Shown: positions 36,282-48,300, counted from the stretch's first letter. The stretch: DNA of 64,000 nt from Gilliamella intestini (GCF_900094935.1 NZ_FMBA01000009.1:1-64000), one strand, 5' to 3'. Made by a program: numbers and translations. The notes: a model not told the origin generated them from the sequence alone.

Positions 36282-37175
36282 TTATCCATTATATTGAGAC
36301 AAAAACCAAGTAATTGCAATTAAATCCGCCGATCCGCCAGGGCTTAAATTGCGTTTTATTAATTCACTATCAAGTTGATATAAATTTTCTCGTACTTTTG
36401 GATTGATTATGCCACCTTGTTTGATGAGATTTTTCGCTTGTTCTTGTACAAAGGCCAAGCCATCAAGTCCACCTCGAGAAACTACATTAGTGTCTTGATT
36501 AAAAGCAAGTAAATGTAACATCGCTTGTAATAAGCAAGTTTCTTCATCATAGCTGTTCTTTTGCATTTGTTGAAAGATAGGCAGTGAGATATTTCTAACT
36601 GTTGCATAACCTGATTCTGCTTCTCCTCTTGCTCCTGTAAGGTTATGGCGTTTAAATAACTTTTCACCTACAGAGTTTGTTAGATTATTTTGTTTTAGCT
36701 CGCTTTGAACAATGCCTTGGCAAATGGATGAAACTTCGTTACAAATGCTTTGTATATTGATTGGTAAGTTTAATTGCTCTAACTTGCCAATAGCACCGAG
36801 TAGCAAACCAAAGGCAAATATCCCGCCTTTATGAGTATTAACTTGATTGGTGGCTTTAAACATCGCTTGTTCGCACTCAATACCAATAGGTCTAATACCA
36901 GCTAAAAATAGGTTGTTATCGTGCAAAGCTGATGTTTTACCATATTGGTAAAAACGTTCAAACCAGACACAAATAGCACTAATACTTTGAATAAAGGTCT
37001 GGAAATCCATATCACGATGTGCACCACTATTATTCATATCAACTAATCCGGGTTTTGGTGATAAGCAAATTTCTTTGATTAATGCTTTGGTTGCTAATTG
37101 CGCAGGTAAACATCGGTTAGAGTCATTATTGAGTTGTAATTCTAATAATGCTACTTGCTGAGAATAATCACTCAT
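36282..37175 (-). CDS. citG: Triphosphoribosyl-dephospho-CoA synthase CitG
   Basis: Makes the precursor of the citrate lyase prosthetic group from ATP and dephospho-CoA; CitX then attaches it to CitD. 297 residues (E. coli 292). The family motifs EICLSPKPGLVDMNNSGAHRDMD, NTHKGGIFAFGLLLG, NLTGARGEAESGYATV, DTNVVSRGGLDGL and SPGGSADLIAITWFL are all present. It is about 14 kb from citX, downstream of ftsK on the same strand, and not part of the cit operon. The ftsK-citG gap is 99 bases. Confidence 0.93.
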   Translation of the reverse strand: MSDYSQQVALLELQLNNDSNRCLPAQLATKALIKEICLSPKPGLVDMNNSGAHRDMDFQTFIQSISAICVWFERFYQYGKTSALHDNNLFLAGIRPIGIECEQAMFKATNQVNTHKGGIFAFGLLLGAIGKLEQLNLPINIQSICNEVSSICQGIVQSELKQNNLTNSVGEKLFKRHNLTGARGEAESGYATVRNISLPIFQQMQKNSYDEETCLLQAMLHLLAFNQDTNVVSRGGLDGLAFVQEQAKNLIKQGGIINPKVRENLYQLDSELIKRNLSPGGSADLIAITWFLSQYNG

Positions 37176-37274
37176 TATTATTGGTTACCTATAGGGATTT
37201 AATTTAATTAGTTTGCATGATGCTATGATGTAAACACCAAGCCACTCGCTTAAATGGATTGGCGTGTGATAAAA

Positions 37275-40200
37275 CTAATAATCGTTATGTGTTGATACAG
37301 CTAGTACTTCCCGATTTCCATTATGGCTTGGGGCGCTAATAATGCCTTCTACTTCCATTTGTTCGACAATTCGAGCTGCTCGGTTGTAGCCAATTCTAAA
37401 TTTTCGTTGTACGCTAGAGATAGAAGCTCTTCGTGTTTCTATGACAAAAGCAACAACTTGATCAAATAATGGATCGAGTTCTTCATCTGACGAGTTTGAA
37501 TTGCCATTTTCGCTATCATCGGCCGCAACAGTGACATTTTCAACGTATTTTGGTGTGCCACGAGCTTTCCAATCTTGCACAACGGCGTGCACTTCTTCAT
37601 CACGCACAAATGCACCGTGAACACGAATTGGAATGGAGCTATTAGGGGCTAAATAAAGCATATCCCCCATACCAAGTAATGATTCTGCTCCCATTTGATC
37701 TAAAATAGTGCGAGAATCAATTTTGCTTGATACTGTAAAAGCGATACGAGTTGGTATATTCGCTTTGATTAAGCCCGTAATGACATCCACCGATGGACGT
37801 TGTGTGGCTAAGACTAGATGAATACCTGCTGCTCGCGCTTTTTGAGCAAGCCGTGCAATTAGTTCTTCGATTTTTTTACCGACAGCCATAATCAAATCAG
37901 CAAACTCATCGACCATGACCACAATATAGGGTAATTTTTCGAGTGTCGGCATATTAAGATCCATACTATCAGTTGGTTTCCAAAGTGGATCGGGAATTGG
38001 TCTGCTCATTTGTTCTGCTAATTTTATTTTTTCGTTATAACCAGCAATATTACGCACACCTAATGCTGACATTAGACGATAGCGTCGTTCCATTTCGTTA
38101 ACACACCAATTTAATGCATTAGCGGCATCTTTCATATCAGTAACCACTTGTGTTAATAAATGTGGTATTCCTTCATAAATAGATAACTCTAGCATTTTTG
38201 GGTCAATCATAATAAACCTGACATCTTCAGGTTGTGATTTATATAAAATACTTAAAATCATCGCATTAACACCAACTGATTTACCCGAGCCAGTAGTGCC
38301 AGCAACAAGTAAATGAGGCATTTTAGCAAGATCAGCAACCACTGATTGCCCAGCGATATCTTTCCCTAATACGACAGTTAACGGCGATTGAGCATCTTTA
38401 AATTGAGGGCTATCTAAAACTTCTCTAAAATAAACTGTTTGACGATTTTTATTGGGTAATTCAATACCTACATAAGGTTTTCCCGGAATAACTTCAACTA
38501 CACGAACCGATGGCATTGATAATGATCGCGCTAAGTCACGATCTAGCGTTGAAATTCGTGCTGCTTTGATACCCGGTGCAAGTTCAATTTCAAATCGAGT
38601 AATCACTGGTCCTAGTAAATAATCGACCACTTTAGCCTTAACTCGATAATCCGACAAACTTTTTTCAATCATTTCCGACATTGCGTTTAAGGCACCATGA
38701 TCGACTTCGATTCGAGCTGTTGGTGGTGCAGTTAATAAGTTCAGTGACGGTAGTGGCGTAGTCGGTTTAGGTAACGGTTTATCATTACGTCTTAATAACG
38801 GATGAATTAAGCTATCTTCGTCATTTTCATTGAAATGATTATGCTGAATATCTTCAACACGATCTTCTTCAGGATAGATATCGTCAATAATTGGATTTGC
38901 TTTTTTTAGTGCTTCAGTGTCAACATATTCTAGTTGCTCTACGTCTGCTTTCACTTCTTTTATTTCAGTTTCAGTCTTTGTATCTGTTATGTTTTGTGTA
39001 TCTTCTATAGATGCAGTGTCTTTTGTACTTGTAATAACCTGTGGTTCTTGAATAAATGGTTGTTTGGTTTCAGTTGTTTCTATAGCTGAAAGGTTGATGG
39101 ATGATTCAAACGGTGTTTGTTCATTAGTAAAATTAATTTTGGGTTCGTTGTGTACTGGTGTAAACAGTGGTTTACTTGGTGCATCTGAAATTGTGTATTT
39201 TTCTGGTTCATCGAATGGTAATTTTTCTTCTGATTTTTGTGTTTGTATTACCTGTTTTATTTGTTCTATTGATGAAGACAAGGTTTGCTCTTGATCTGGA
39301 GTAGCTTTGTTTCCATTCATGTTTTGAATAATTGATTCAAGGCGAGATAAAATCTCGTTAGGATCGAGCTCTTTATTTTGTGGATTATCACTTGTTAGAG
39401 GCGCTGTTGTTGACTGCGGTACTTGAGTATCTTTGTGGGATGATTTGATTAATTCATCGGTTGTTTTTATTGAGATTGTTTTATCTTCAGCTGGTACGAT
39501 AGTATTTGCAGTCTGATTTTGAGCTGTTTCAGCACTAGAGATAGCATTTGATGTTGGAATGATATTGGTATTATCATCTGATTTTTTATCTAGTTTTGTA
39601 TCAAAAGGTATTGTAAATTGAGGATCTTTTGTTTCCTCATTAGTCTGCGCTATTGGTTTTTCATTTAGAGGATCTGGCTGTTCAAATTTATCGGTTGTGC
39701 GAGGCTTAATTAACCATCTAATCGGTAGTAGTAAAATCATGACAAAAGCACCTAATTTTTCAATTAGATTCAACCATGATAATCCAGTTAATAATGTGAC
39801 ACAGGCCAAGCAAGTTCCAAGAAGAATTAAGGATAAAGTAATACTATCTATAATTGGTAAAAGGCTTTCGATGACTATCGCACCTAAATAACCGCCCGCT
39901 TCAAATTGTTCAGAATCAGCAATATTTAAAGCAAAAAATCCTGTAGCACTAAATATAAATGCTAAAACACCAATAATCCGAAATGAAAGACTAAAGTAGT
40001 TTATAGGATCATTAGCATGTTTATAAAAATAAACGATTGACTGTAAACAAATAAAAATAGCGATAAAAGGTAGGCTATAAGCAATAAAGCCTAAAAATTG
40101 AAAAAGAACGTCACAGATGTATGCACCAATATAACCGCCAAAATTACTAATAGGGTAGTGCCAAGCCGTACGAGACCAACCAGGATCAGATGGATCGTAA

Positions 40201-40298
40201 CTGAATTGTGATAAAAATAAACAAACAGATAAACCTATTATTGTTAGTAGAATCAATTGAGTGATGATCTGTTTTTTTGTCATTTTGGGCTTTTTCAA
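37275..40298 (-). CDS. ftsK: DNA translocase FtsK
   Basis: A septal DNA pump that clears the chromosome and activates XerCD at dif. 1007 residues, against 1329 in E. coli, mainly through a shorter linker. Four N-terminal helices (about 12-205) anchor it. A Thr/Gln/Glu-rich linker (about 205-490) follows. The RecA-like motor has Walker A GTTGSGKS (667-674) and Walker [10 protein letters not shown] near 787-796. The last 65 residues form the winged-helix gamma domain that reads KOPS ([20 protein letters not shown]). Confidence 0.96.
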   Translation of the reverse strand: MKKPKMTKKQIITQLILLTIIGLSVCLFLSQFSYDPSDPGWSRTAWHYPISNFGGYIGAYICDVLFQFLGFIAYSLPFIAIFICLQSIVYFYKHANDPINYFSLSFRIIGVLAFIFSATGFFALNIADSEQFEAGGYLGAIVIESLLPIIDSITLSLILLGTCLACVTLLTGLSWLNLIEKLGAFVMILLLPIRWLIKPRTTDKFEQPDPLNEKPIAQTNEETKDPQFTIPFDTKLDKKSDDNTNIIPTSNAISSAETAQNQTANTIVPAEDKTISIKTTDELIKSSHKDTQVPQSTTAPLTSDNPQNKELDPNEILSRLESIIQNMNGNKATPDQEQTLSSSIEQIKQVIQTQKSEEKLPFDEPEKYTISDAPSKPLFTPVHNEPKINFTNEQTPFESSINLSAIETTETKQPFIQEPQVITSTKDTASIEDTQNITDTKTETEIKEVKADVEQLEYVDTEALKKANPIIDDIYPEEDRVEDIQHNHFNENDEDSLIHPLLRRNDKPLPKPTTPLPSLNLLTAPPTARIEVDHGALNAMSEMIEKSLSDYRVKAKVVDYLLGPVITRFEIELAPGIKAARISTLDRDLARSLSMPSVRVVEVIPGKPYVGIELPNKNRQTVYFREVLDSPQFKDAQSPLTVVLGKDIAGQSVVADLAKMPHLLVAGTTGSGKSVGVNAMILSILYKSQPEDVRFIMIDPKMLELSIYEGIPHLLTQVVTDMKDAANALNWCVNEMERRYRLMSALGVRNIAGYNEKIKLAEQMSRPIPDPLWKPTDSMDLNMPTLEKLPYIVVMVDEFADLIMAVGKKIEELIARLAQKARAAGIHLVLATQRPSVDVITGLIKANIPTRIAFTVSSKIDSRTILDQMGAESLLGMGDMLYLAPNSSIPIRVHGAFVRDEEVHAVVQDWKARGTPKYVENVTVAADDSENGNSNSSDEELDPLFDQVVAFVIETRRASISSVQRKFRIGYNRAARIVEQMEVEGIISAPSHNGNREVLAVSTHNDY

Positions 40299-40403
40299 AC
40301 AAGTACCTAAAAACTATTGCTATTAAAATAGCTAGCATTTTATCATAAATTGTGCTTGCTCACAGAGCCAATACCGTCTAAAACGCAATTTATTGTTGGG
40401 TTA

Positions 40404-40925
40404 TTATGCAACAGGAAGTAGGGTAGTTTTAAATCTTATACCATTTTGTACATACCGCTGTGCATTAGTGATATTTGCTGTAATTTCAGCCTTAGTTAAT
40501 TTGCGAATAACTTTTGCGGGCGATCCCATAATTAAACAACCTTCTTCATAAGGTATAGTGTGTGTTACTAGCGAGTTGGCACCAACAAGGCAATTTTTTG
40601 CAATTTTGGCATTGTTTAATACAGTACTACCCATACCAATTAATACATTATCTTCAATGGTGCAACTATGTAGGATGACATTATGCCCAATAGTGACATT
40701 CTCGCCAACAATACAAGGGATATCTGTTTCAATATGGATGGTAGTATTATCTTGCACATTGCTATTTTTACCAATATGTATGGGAGCAATATCACCGCGT
40801 AAAACAGCGTTGAACCAAATAGAAACACCTTTGGCTAAGGTGACATCGCCAATAATATCGGCCGATTTTGCAATAAAACAGTTTGTGTCGATTTTGGGGT
40901 GTAAATTGTCTAGTTGATAAATCAT
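40404..40925 (-). CDS. Gamma-carbonic-anhydrase-like hexapeptide-repeat protein (YrdA/PaaY family)
   Basis: 173 residues with a left-handed beta helix of hexapeptide repeats from about 15 to 140 (IIGDVTLAKGVSIW, IGKNSNVQDNTTIH, IGHNVILHSCTIEDNVLIGMGS). The three metal-binding His residues of the family fit IH in DNTTIHIE, GHNVILH and the preceding His. The catalytic activity of YrdA-like members is uncertain. It is 105 bases upstream of ftsK on the same strand. AGAGG precedes the start. Confidence 0.88.
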   Translation of the reverse strand: MIYQLDNLHPKIDTNCFIAKSADIIGDVTLAKGVSIWFNAVLRGDIAPIHIGKNSNVQDNTTIHIETDIPCIVGENVTIGHNVILHSCTIEDNVLIGMGSTVLNNAKIAKNCLVGANSLVTHTIPYEEGCLIMGSPAKVIRKLTKAEITANITNAQRYVQNGIRFKTTLLPVA

Positions 40926-41009
40926 GCTTGACCTCTTTCAGATTTTTTATGCTTAAAATAATGCTAATGTAATAAGATTACATAAAGTCATAGCTAGTCA
41001 TTATTAATA

Positions 41010-41699
41010 TTAGTTAAATGAATCAATTTCATTTTGTGTAAGTGGTCGATATTCACCTTCAGGTATATCAACAATTACCTTGCCTATTTGTTTACGATGC
41101 AATTCAATAACATGATTATTGACTGCTGCAAACATGCGTTTAACTTGATGATATCGTCCTTCACTAATAGTTAATTCAGCGTGAAAGTCATCAATAATAT
41201 TTAATTTTGCTGGTTTGGTAAGTGATTTCTCATTTTTTAATTGGATACCATTTTTAAATATATCAATCAGTTCAATACATAATGGCTGTTCAACCGTTAC
41301 TAGATAGACTTTTTCGCAATGGTGTTTGGGTGATGTAATACGGTGTGACCACTTACCATCATCAGTAAGCAGAACAAGTCCTGTAGTATCAAGATCAAGC
41401 CTACCTGCTGCATGCAATTTTTCAGGCATAGGTTCATCAATAAAATAAAGTATAGTAGGGTGGTCAGGATCGTCAGTCGAGCAGACATAGCCTTGCGGTT
41501 TGTTGAGCATGAAATAGCGTTGAGCTGTAATTTGCTCAATTTGGTAACCATCATATTGAACAATCTGCTCTGGCGATAATTGATAAGCACCTGATTTTAT
41601 AATTTCACCATCGACAGTCACTTTTTTAGCTTTGAGTTCTTTGGTTACAATAGTGCGGCTAGCGCCTAAGTGATGAGCGAGAAATTTATCTAATCGCAT
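41010..41699 (-). CDS. rsuA: 16S rRNA pseudouridine(516) synthase RsuA
   Basis: 229 residues (E. coli RsuA 231). An N-terminal S4-like domain ([16 protein letters not shown]) is followed by the catalytic domain with [10 protein letters not shown], in which Asp102 is the nucleophile, and by [19 protein letters not shown]. The match to E. coli Rsu[21 protein letters not shown], is long and nearly identical. It follows rsmJ by 21 bases. Confidence 0.96.
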   Translation of the reverse strand: MRLDKFLAHHLGASRTIVTKELKAKKVTVDGEIIKSGAYQLSPEQIVQYDGYQIEQITAQRYFMLNKPQGYVCSTDDPDHPTILYFIDEPMPEKLHAAGRLDLDTTGLVLLTDDGKWSHRITSPKHHCEKVYLVTVEQPLCIELIDIFKNGIQLKNEKSLTKPAKLNIIDDFHAELTISEGRYHQVKRMFAAVNNHVIELHRKQIGKVIVDIPEGEYRPLTQNEIDSFN

Positions 41700-41720
41700 A
41701 ATTTAAACAATATCCTTGTA

Positions 41721-42473
41721 TTACTCTAAAGGTGTATATATATCAAAACGGTGATTTTTAGTTTTAACTTCGGCCGTTGGTTTTTGATTAGCTAAAAACG
41801 GTGCATAATCGGGTCTTTTTACTACAACTCGTTTTTTTGCTAATTTTCTTGCTGGTTCTAATAGGCTATCTGCATCATTATCACTGCCCACTAATTGTTG
41901 AAAAATGCGCATCTCTTTTTTGACAAGTGCACTTTTTTGTCGATGTGGAAACATTGGATCGAGATAAATAACATCAGGTTTTTCAGGGTAAGTACTCAAT
42001 CCCTCAATGCTTGAATGATAAATTAAACGCAAATGTTGCTCAAGCCAACTACCGATTTGGGGATCTTGGTAGGCACGCTGCAAGCCATCTTCTAGCAATG
42101 CAGCAACAACAGGATGTCTTTCAAACATAGTGACATGGCAACCGATTGATGCTAAAACAAATGCATCTCGACCAAGCCCTGCCGTGGTATCAAGAACTGT
42201 AGGTAAATACTCACCTTTGATACCTACCGCTTTAGCAATCGCTTCGCCACGTCCACCACCAAATTGGCGACGATGAGCCATTGTTCCAGAAACAAAATTT
42301 ACGCATATTGCCCCTAGTTTTGGTTCGTCAGTTTTTTGTAACTGAAGTTGATTGTTTTGGGTAACAAGAGTGAATGGAAGAGCAACATGTGTGGATAACC
42401 ACTGCTCAGCTAACAATTTTAGCTGAGCTAAGTTAGGACTAGTGGATACCATAATGACGGAGTAATGCTTCAA
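41721..42473 (-). CDS. rsmJ: 16S rRNA (guanine1516-N2)-methyltransferase RsmJ
   Basis: 250 residues, as in E. coli RsmJ (YhiQ). [19 protein letters not shown], the SAM site [15 protein letters not shown], and [20 protein letters not shown] are hallmarks. I use the start at 42473, which gives the family length and overlaps the prlC 3' end by 35 bases, as prlC-rsmJ are coupled in E. coli. A second Met at 42452 is possible. Confidence 0.95.
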   Translation of the reverse strand: MKHYSVIMVSTSPNLAQLKLLAEQWLSTHVALPFTLVTQNNQLQLQKTDEPKLGAICVNFVSGTMAHRRQFGGGRGEAIAKAVGIKGEYLPTVLDTTAGLGRDAFVLASIGCHVTMFERHPVVAALLEDGLQRAYQDPQIGSWLEQHLRLIYHSSIEGLSTYPEKPDVIYLDPMFPHRQKSALVKKEMRIFQQLVGSDNDADSLLEPARKLAKKRVVVKRPDYAPFLANQKPTAEVKTKNHRFDIYTPLE

Positions 42474-44466
42474 GTTGAGGTTCGCGACCTCGGAAGTTTT
42501 TGAATAGTGTCATTGGTTCATCGCTACCGCCTTGCGATAAGATGTTATCAAGAAATGCATTGCCTGTTTTAGCGTTGAAAATTCCTTCTTCTTCAAAACG
42601 TGAAAATGCATCAGCAGATAATACTTCAGCCCATAAATAGCTGTAATAACCTGCAGCATAACCACCAGCAAAGATATGACTAAAAGCATGCGGGAATCGA
42701 CCCCATTCAACAGTAGGCACAACAGCGACTTGCTTTCTTACTTCGGCTAATGTGTTTAAAATATCTGGATCTTTTTGTGTATGTAATTTAAAGTCAAAAA
42801 GACCAAATTCCAATTGGCGTAAAATAAATAGTGCTGCTTGATAGTTTTTAGCATCTAGCATTTTTTCTAACATATTAGTTGGTAGCGGTTCACCAGTTTG
42901 ATAATGCCCAGATATAAATGCAAGCGCTTCAGGCTGCCAGCACCAGTTTTCTAAAAATTGACTGGGTAATTCAACAGCATCCCATGGCACCCCATTAATA
43001 CCAGAAACTGATGAAGTATCAATTTCGGTTAACATGTGGTGTAAACCATGACCAAATTCATGAAAAAGGGTTGTGACTTCGTCGTGTGTAAATAGTGCTG
43101 GTTTATCACCAACAGGGCGATTGAAGTTACAAGTTAAATAGGCAACAGGTTTTTGTACATGACCATCAGCAAAACGCATACGACCAATACAATCATCCAT
43201 CCAAGCACCGCCACGCTTATGTTCACGTGCATATAAATCAAGATAGAAACTACCTTTTAACTCACCGTTTGCGGAAAAGAGATCATAGAATTTAACTTCA
43301 GGATCCCAAACTTCAACGCCTTGTCGCTCTTTGGCTGTAATACCAAAAATGCGATGCACTACTTCAAATAAACCATTAATAACTCGTTGTTGAGGGAAAT
43401 AAGGACGCAATTCTTCATCGTTGATAGCGTACAAATGCTGTTTCTGCTTTTCACTATAATAAGCTATATCCCATGGTTTGATATCACTTGCGCCAAAAAA
43501 CTCATAGGCATAACGTTTAAGATCTGCTAACTCTTTTTCACCTTGTGGTTTAGCTTTAGTGGCTAAATTGTTCAAAAACTCAATTACTTGAGTGGTTGAG
43601 CTTGCCATTTTTGTTGCTAGTGATTTATTAGCATAATTATCGAAGCCTAGTAGTAGTGCAAGCTCATTACGAAGCGTTAAGATTTGTTTGATAATTTCAG
43701 TGTTATCCCACTTACCTGCGTTTGGTCCTTGATCTGACGCGCGAGTATTATAGGCTTGGTAAAGTTCAAATCGTAAATCACGATTATCACAGTAGCTCAT
43801 CACAGGAAGATAACTTGGTATATCTAAAGTTAATAACCAACCCTCTTTATCTTTTAATTTAGCCTGCTCTTTTGCGGCAGAAAGCGCACTTTCAGGTATG
43901 CCAGATAGTTCTTTGATATCGGTAATTAATTTTGACCATCCCATGGTGGCATCTAGCACATTGTTACTATATTTTGAGGATAATTCTGATAATTTTGTAA
44001 CAATTTCACCGTAACGTTTCTGTTTGTCATCAGGTAAGCCAATTCCAGATAATTCAAAATCACGTAATGCATTATCAACCACTTTTTTCTGTGCTTTGGT
44101 TAAAGTAGCATATTGTTCGCTCTCTTTGAGTTGCTTATAAGCTTGATATAAAGGTCTATGTTGCCCAACCCATGTGCTGTACTCAGATAGTAATGGCAGA
44201 CAAGCTTCATAAGCCTCACGTAATTCAGGGCTATTTTTAACTGAATTAAGGTGGCTAATAGGTGACCAAGCGCGACTAAACTTTTCGTCTGCTTCATCAA
44301 TTGGTTGAATTAAGTTATCCCAAGTATATTCGCTGTTTTGCTTTAATACTGCTTCAATGGTATTTCTGCAGTTTTTTAAAGTTTCTTGTATAGCAGGCAA
44401 AACATGTTCGGGTTTAATTTGTGAAAAAAGGGGTAATGGTGCATCTGTTAATAATGGATTAGTCAT
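42439..44466 (-). CDS. prlC: Oligopeptidase A (M3 metallopeptidase) PrlC
   Basis: A cytoplasmic zinc oligopeptidase that degrades signal peptides and small peptides. 675 residues (E. coli 680). The zinc motif [13 protein letters not shown] lies near residue 467, with the downstream Glu ligand in [11 protein letters not shown]. The N-terminus ([20 protein letters not shown]) supports the start. rsmJ overlaps its 3' end; ibaG lies 96 bases upstream. Confidence 0.96.
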   Translation of the reverse strand: MTNPLLTDAPLPLFSQIKPEHVLPAIQETLKNCRNTIEAVLKQNSEYTWDNLIQPIDEADEKFSRAWSPISHLNSVKNSPELREAYEACLPLLSEYSTWVGQHRPLYQAYKQLKESEQYATLTKAQKKVVDNALRDFELSGIGLPDDKQKRYGEIVTKLSELSSKYSNNVLDATMGWSKLITDIKELSGIPESALSAAKEQAKLKDKEGWLLTLDIPSYLPVMSYCDNRDLRFELYQAYNTRASDQGPNAGKWDNTEIIKQILTLRNELALLLGFDNYANKSLATKMASSTTQVIEFLNNLATKAKPQGEKELADLKRYAYEFFGASDIKPWDIAYYSEKQKQHLYAINDEELRPYFPQQRVINGLFEVVHRIFGITAKERQGVEVWDPEVKFYDLFSANGELKGSFYLDLYAREHKRGGAWMDDCIGRMRFADGHVQKPVAYLTCNFNRPVGDKPALFTHDEVTTLFHEFGHGLHHMLTEIDTSSVSGINGVPWDAVELPSQFLENWCWQPEALAFISGHYQTGEPLPTNMLEKMLDAKNYQAALFILRQLEFGLFDFKLHTQKDPDILNTLAEVRKQVAVVPTVEWGRFPHAFSHIFAGGYAAGYYSYLWAEVLSADAFSRFEEEGIFNAKTGNAFLDNILSQGGSDEPMTLFKNFRGREPQLEALLRHYGIH

Positions 44467-44562
44467 GTAGCGATACCTTTATACAAATGGTGTTGTCTAT
44501 TGATACAACATAATATGGTGGCGAAAACAATTAATTCAAGGGATTATCATGCTAAGAAATGG

Positions 44563-44820
44563 TTATAATCCCATAAGTTTGCGTTCTCGTTGCCATTCAG
44601 TGGGGGTATAAGTCTTTATAGAAAGCGCATGAATACGGTTATCATTAATAAATTCAGCTAAAGGGGCATAGATTGCTTGTTGTTTTTTCACTCGATTTAA
44701 ATCGGCAAATAATTCTCCTACAGCAATAACTTGGAAATGGCTTCCATCATCGGTTAGGACATGTACATCATCAAGTTCAAGCGAATTTTTTAATTTGTTT
44801 ATAATTTCTTGTTTATCCAT
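44563..44820 (-). CDS. ibaG: BolA family protein IbaG
   Basis: 85 residues of the BolA/IbaG family, likely an iron-sulphur partner of monothiol glutaredoxin. [30 protein letters not shown] contains the invariant His of the fold, and [14 protein letters not shown] is the typical end. It follows mlaB with a 93-base gap, the same order as mla-ibaG in E. coli, but murA is absent downstream. Confidence 0.93.
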   Translation of the reverse strand: MDKQEIINKLKNSLELDDVHVLTDDGSHFQVIAVGELFADLNRVKKQQAIYAPLAEFINDNRIHALSIKTYTPTEWQRERKLMGL

Positions 44821-44913
44821 TATTCATACTCATCATTAATGTAAATTATGGGGGGTATTTTTTGTTAAAAAGTTTCAGGTAACTATGTGTTTAAGTATAA
44901 AAATTAAAATTTT

Positions 44914-45186
44914 TTAAATATCAATTACAGGTTGTAGATCATACAATGTAATTAATGTTTGTAGCTGAGGATTAATACCTTTGAGCTTTACATGATATTT
45001 ATTGCAAAAATAAATTAAAGTTGCGAGCCCTGAAGAATCAACTCGAGTAAGTTGCGCAACATCAATGCATTTTACACCATTTAAAATAGTATTTTGTGTT
45101 GACCACAAATCGTTTAAAGAGTGAACATCAAGTTCACCCTGTAAACACAATATATCTTGTTGCTGTTCTGTTTTGATTCGCGACAT
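44914..45186 (-). CDS. mlaB: Phospholipid transport STAS-domain protein MlaB
   Basis: 90 residues forming one STAS domain, a cytoplasmic partner of the MlaFEDB complex. CLQGELDVHSLNDLWS and CIDVAQLTRVDSSGLATLIYF, with the conserved DSSGL, are visible. It is the last mla gene, six bases after mlaC. Confidence 0.9.
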   Translation of the reverse strand: MSRIKTEQQQDILCLQGELDVHSLNDLWSTQNTILNGVKCIDVAQLTRVDSSGLATLIYFCNKYHVKLKGINPQLQTLITLYDLQPVIDI

Positions 45187-45192
45187 TATCGA

Positions 45193-45837
45193 CTAACCTT
45201 TTTGTTTAGCATTTGGATCAATATTGCGATTTGAAAGATCAGTTAATTGCTTAGTTAATGCATCAATACCGTTTTGACGTAAAATAGTTGACCATTCATT
45301 TTGTTTTGTGGTGATCATGCTTACACCTTCAGCAACTAAATCATAAGCTTTCCATTCGCCAGTGACAGAGTTTTTACGCCATTGAAAATCAATACGTAAT
45401 GGTTGTTGATTTTTATCCGGTTGATTTAATAAAACACGAATGGAAATAAGTGTTTTGCCAGTTAAATCTTTTGGCGATTCAACTTGATAGGTTTGACCAT
45501 TATACATAGATAATGCTTGAGCAAAAGCTTGTACCAGATAGTTTTCAAAAGCCGCGAAATAAGCTGTGCGTTGTGCCTCTGTTGCACTTTTATAATAATT
45601 ACCTAAAATCAATGCGCCAGCATATTTGACTTGTACATAAGGTAATAGATCCGATTTTACAATCTCTTTGAGTTTGTTAGGGTTTGATTTTAAAGCTGCA
45701 GATTGTGCATTCATGGTGCTAAAAATCTTATCAGCAGCAACTTGCATTTCTTTATAGGGATCGTTTTCAGCAAAAGCTGTAGAACTAAACAATAAAGCTA
45801 ATACTAAAAAAATGGTTGTTTTAAATTTGTTTAACAT
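45193..45837 (-). CDS. mlaC: Phospholipid-binding protein MlaC
   Basis: A periplasmic shuttle that carries phospholipids between the outer-membrane MlaA and the inner-membrane MlaFEDB. 214 residues with a signal peptide (cleavage near residue 23, after TAFA), then SDLLPYVQVKYAGALILGNYYKSATEAQR and YDLVAEGVSMITTKQNEWS, which are the MlaC core. GTTAACTCC upstream and a 9-base gap after mlaD indicate one operon. Confidence 0.94.
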   Translation of the reverse strand: MLNKFKTTIFLVLALLFSSTAFAENDPYKEMQVAADKIFSTMNAQSAALKSNPNKLKEIVKSDLLPYVQVKYAGALILGNYYKSATEAQRTAYFAAFENYLVQAFAQALSMYNGQTYQVESPKDLTGKTLISIRVLLNQPDKNQQPLRIDFQWRKNSVTGEWKAYDLVAEGVSMITTKQNEWSTILRQNGIDALTKQLTDLSNRNIDPNAKQKG

Positions 45838-45846
45838 GTTAACTCC

Positions 45847-46443
45847 TTAGTTTTCAATTGTATCTTCTTTTTTATCTTTGTTGGCTTTGTCTTTATCTGA
45901 TGAGCCTCCTATACTGTAAAGGAATTTACCAATGAGATCTTCTAAAACTAGAGCAGGTGTAGTGTTTTGCACAACAAAACCTTCGAGTAAATATGGCGGA
46001 GTTTTATTTTTTTCTGCTTTAGCTTTAGCTAAAACAGCTGGATCAACGCCTGATGCGTCAATACTAAATTCTGTTTCTCTATCAACGCCTATATTGATAT
46101 CAATAAACTGTTCTCCAAGTATTCCAGATGTCTTAATTGAAAGTGAACTTGAACTTGGAATTTTATTATATTGTGCATCAATATCCATGGCTACATAAGG
46201 TTTGTATTGATTGCCATTTGACGAATTTAGCGAAATATTACTGACGCGACCAATGACTACCCCACCAATTTTGATAGGAGAACGTGCTTTTAATCCCCCA
46301 ATATTATCAAATACAGCATAAACTCGATAGGAATTATGGCTAGCAAATGATGTTGGATCGGTTACTTTAAAACATAAAAATAGCACTGAACAAATGACCA
46401 GTACCATAAATAATCCTACTGTAATTTCGATTTTACGACTCAT
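45847..46443 (-). CDS. mlaD: Phospholipid transport MCE-domain protein MlaD
   Basis: The membrane-anchored MCE ring protein of MlaFEDB. I start at ATG 46443 (MSRKIEITVGLF), nine bases after GAGG; the extension to 46458 would start with TTG. 198 residues (E. coli 183). One N-terminal helix (about 7-25), then FDNIGGLKARSPIKIGGVVIGRV, SLSIKTSGILGEQFIDINIG. A loop of about 15 residues (VLAKAKAEKNKTPPYLLEGF) is longer than in E. coli, before MlaD-typical PALVLEDLIGKFLY. Confidence 0.93.
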   Translation of the reverse strand: MSRKIEITVGLFMVLVICSVLFLCFKVTDPTSFASHNSYRVYAVFDNIGGLKARSPIKIGGVVIGRVSNISLNSSNGNQYKPYVAMDIDAQYNKIPSSSSLSIKTSGILGEQFIDINIGVDRETEFSIDASGVDPAVLAKAKAEKNKTPPYLLEGFVVQNTTPALVLEDLIGKFLYSIGGSSDKDKANKDKKEDTIEN

Positions 46444-46454
46444 GTTTAATGACC

Positions 46455-47234
46455 TCAATGACTAAACATTAATGCGGTTAAAATAAAATCTAACCCCAAA
46501 ATAACTAATGATGAATAAACAACAGTACTTGTTGTTGCTCGACTAATTCCTTCTGATGTTGGTACACAATCATAACCATTGAAAAGTGCAATCCAAGTGC
46601 TGGCAATGGCAAATGCAAAGCTTTTTACAAAACAGTTACCTAAATCATGCCACCAATCAACATTACTTTGAATAGATGACCAAAAAAAGCCTGCATCAAT
46701 ACCTTTCCAATCAACACCTACAAGCGCACCACCTAAAATACCAACGGTAACAAAAATTGCAGTTAAAAATGGCATACTGAAAAAACCAGCCCAAAAACGA
46801 GGTGCAATAATACGTCGTAATGGATCAATTGCCATCATTTCTAAACTTGATAATTGTTCAGTGGCTTTCATTAAACCGATTTCAGCCGTTAATGCAGAGC
46901 CAGCACGACCTGCAAACAGCAAACCTGCAACAACAGGACCTAACTCTCGGAGTAAGGCAAGGGCTACCATCATTCCAAGGCTGGCTTCAGCACCAAAAGT
47001 GGTCAGAATAAAATAACCTTGCAAGGCCAAAACCATGCCAATAAAAAGACCAGAAACAATAATAATAGTGAGTGATTGTACTCCAACAAAATAAAATTGC
47101 TTAATGAGTAATGGAAATTGTTTATTAAATTGTGGCTTACCAATTAATGCCCTAAAGAGCATCACACCAGAACGACCAATCATCGCAATGATATCAATAA
47201 ACCATTGTCCTAATTTTGCCAGTAAATTTAACAT
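46455..47234 (-). CDS. mlaE: Phospholipid ABC transporter permease MlaE
   Basis: 259 residues, the permease of MlaFEDB. MSGLF-type helices and the conserved stretches [43 protein letters not shown] and [21 protein letters not shown] identify the MlaE family. Its start overlaps the mlaF stop by one base (TAATG), and its end lies 12 bases before mlaD. Confidence 0.96.
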   Translation of the reverse strand: MLNLLAKLGQWFIDIIAMIGRSGVMLFRALIGKPQFNKQFPLLIKQFYFVGVQSLTIIIVSGLFIGMVLALQGYFILTTFGAEASLGMMVALALLRELGPVVAGLLFAGRAGSALTAEIGLMKATEQLSSLEMMAIDPLRRIIAPRFWAGFFSMPFLTAIFVTVGILGGALVGVDWKGIDAGFFWSSIQSNVDWWHDLGNCFVKSFAFAIASTWIALFNGYDCVPTSEGISRATTSTVVYSSLVILGLDFILTALMFSH

Positions 47235-48049
47235 TATTTTGTACCTCTGCTTAGGTCTAATTTGTAATCTTCAGCAGGATAATGAAAAGGTACTGGACCA
47301 TCAGCCAATCCGTCAAGGAATTGCTTTACTCGTAAATCATCATTATCACGCAATTGCTGTGGTGTACCGCCTGCAATAATATGCTGTTCAGCTACAATAT
47401 AAGCATGATCTGCAATACTGAGTACTTCGCTCACATCATGGCTCACAACAATGCAGGTTAATCCTAATGATTGGTTTATTTCAGATATCAGTTTAACAAT
47501 AACACCCATAGATATAGGATCTTGCCCAGCAAAAGGTTCATCAAACATAATTAAATCAGGATCAAGCGCAATGGCTCTAGCTAAAGCGGCTCGCCTGGCC
47601 ATACCACCTGATAGTTCGGCTGGCATCATTTGAGCTGCACCACGTAAACCAACAGCTTGTAATTTCATTAAGACTAAATTATGCAATATAGGTTCAGGTA
47701 ATTTGAAGTGCTCACGTAGCGGGTAAGCAACATTGTCAAATACAGTTAGATCAGTAAATAAAGCCCCCGATTGGAATAACATACTTATGCGTTTGCGTAC
47801 TTCATAAAGTCGGGAGCGAGACATGCTTGGAATGTCTTCACCATCGAATAAAATTTTTCCTGACTGCGGTTTTAATTGACCACCAATGAGCCTTAGTAGT
47901 GTGGTTTTACCAATTCCTGAAGGTCCCATGATTGCTGTCACTTTTCCTTTAGGGACATTCAAACTCATATTTTTATAAATAGGCCTTGTTCCACGATAAA
48001 AAGACATATCGTGAATTTCAACCAAATTTTGTTGTAATGCGTTTGTCAC
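47234..48049 (-). CDS. mlaF: Phospholipid ABC transporter ATP-binding protein MlaF
   Basis: 271 residues. Walker [10 protein letters not shown] (near 42-50), Q-loop [14 protein letters not shown], signature [15 protein letters not shown], Walker [14 protein letters not shown] and the switch His in VVSHDVSEV are present. [11 protein letters not shown] distinguishes MlaF from importers. First gene of mlaFEDCB-ibaG; the upstream gap to metI (286 bases) holds the operon promoter region. Confidence 0.96.
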   Translation of the reverse strand: MTNALQQNLVEIHDMSFYRGTRPIYKNMSLNVPKGKVTAIMGPSGIGKTTLLRLIGGQLKPQSGKILFDGEDIPSMSRSRLYEVRKRISMLFQSGALFTDLTVFDNVAYPLREHFKLPEPILHNLVLMKLQAVGLRGAAQMMPAELSGGMARRAALARAIALDPDLIMFDEPFAGQDPISMGVIVKLISEINQSLGLTCIVVSHDVSEVLSIADHAYIVAEQHIIAGGTPQQLRDNDDLRVKQFLDGLADGPVPFHYPAEDYKLDLSRGTK

Positions 48050-48264
48050 ATTGATTTCCTAGATTACTAGAATGGTAAAATTTTGTTTATTTTACTTGAT
48101 ATTTGTAAATAAAGAAATCAATTAAACGTATTGCCTATTTGTGTATAACTGGTAAATAAACAGTTTTTATACTCGATAGTTGATTTTTATAGGCAAATAG
48201 AGGTTTTACGTAAAATATCTTATTAGAGAGATAAAAGATAATTAAGGTTATTTTTCTAAATAAC

Positions 48265-48300
48265 AAATGGGGAAAGTTATATTTTAGCTCCCCCATTTTT
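48265..48300. terminator. Terminator between metI and the mla operon
   Basis: AAATGGGG (48265-48272) pairs with CCCCATTT (48291-48298) and is followed on the plus strand by TTTTAC; on the minus strand by GTTATTTTT. It fits the 3' end of metNI (minus strand), 36 bases past the metI stop. Confidence 0.6.
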
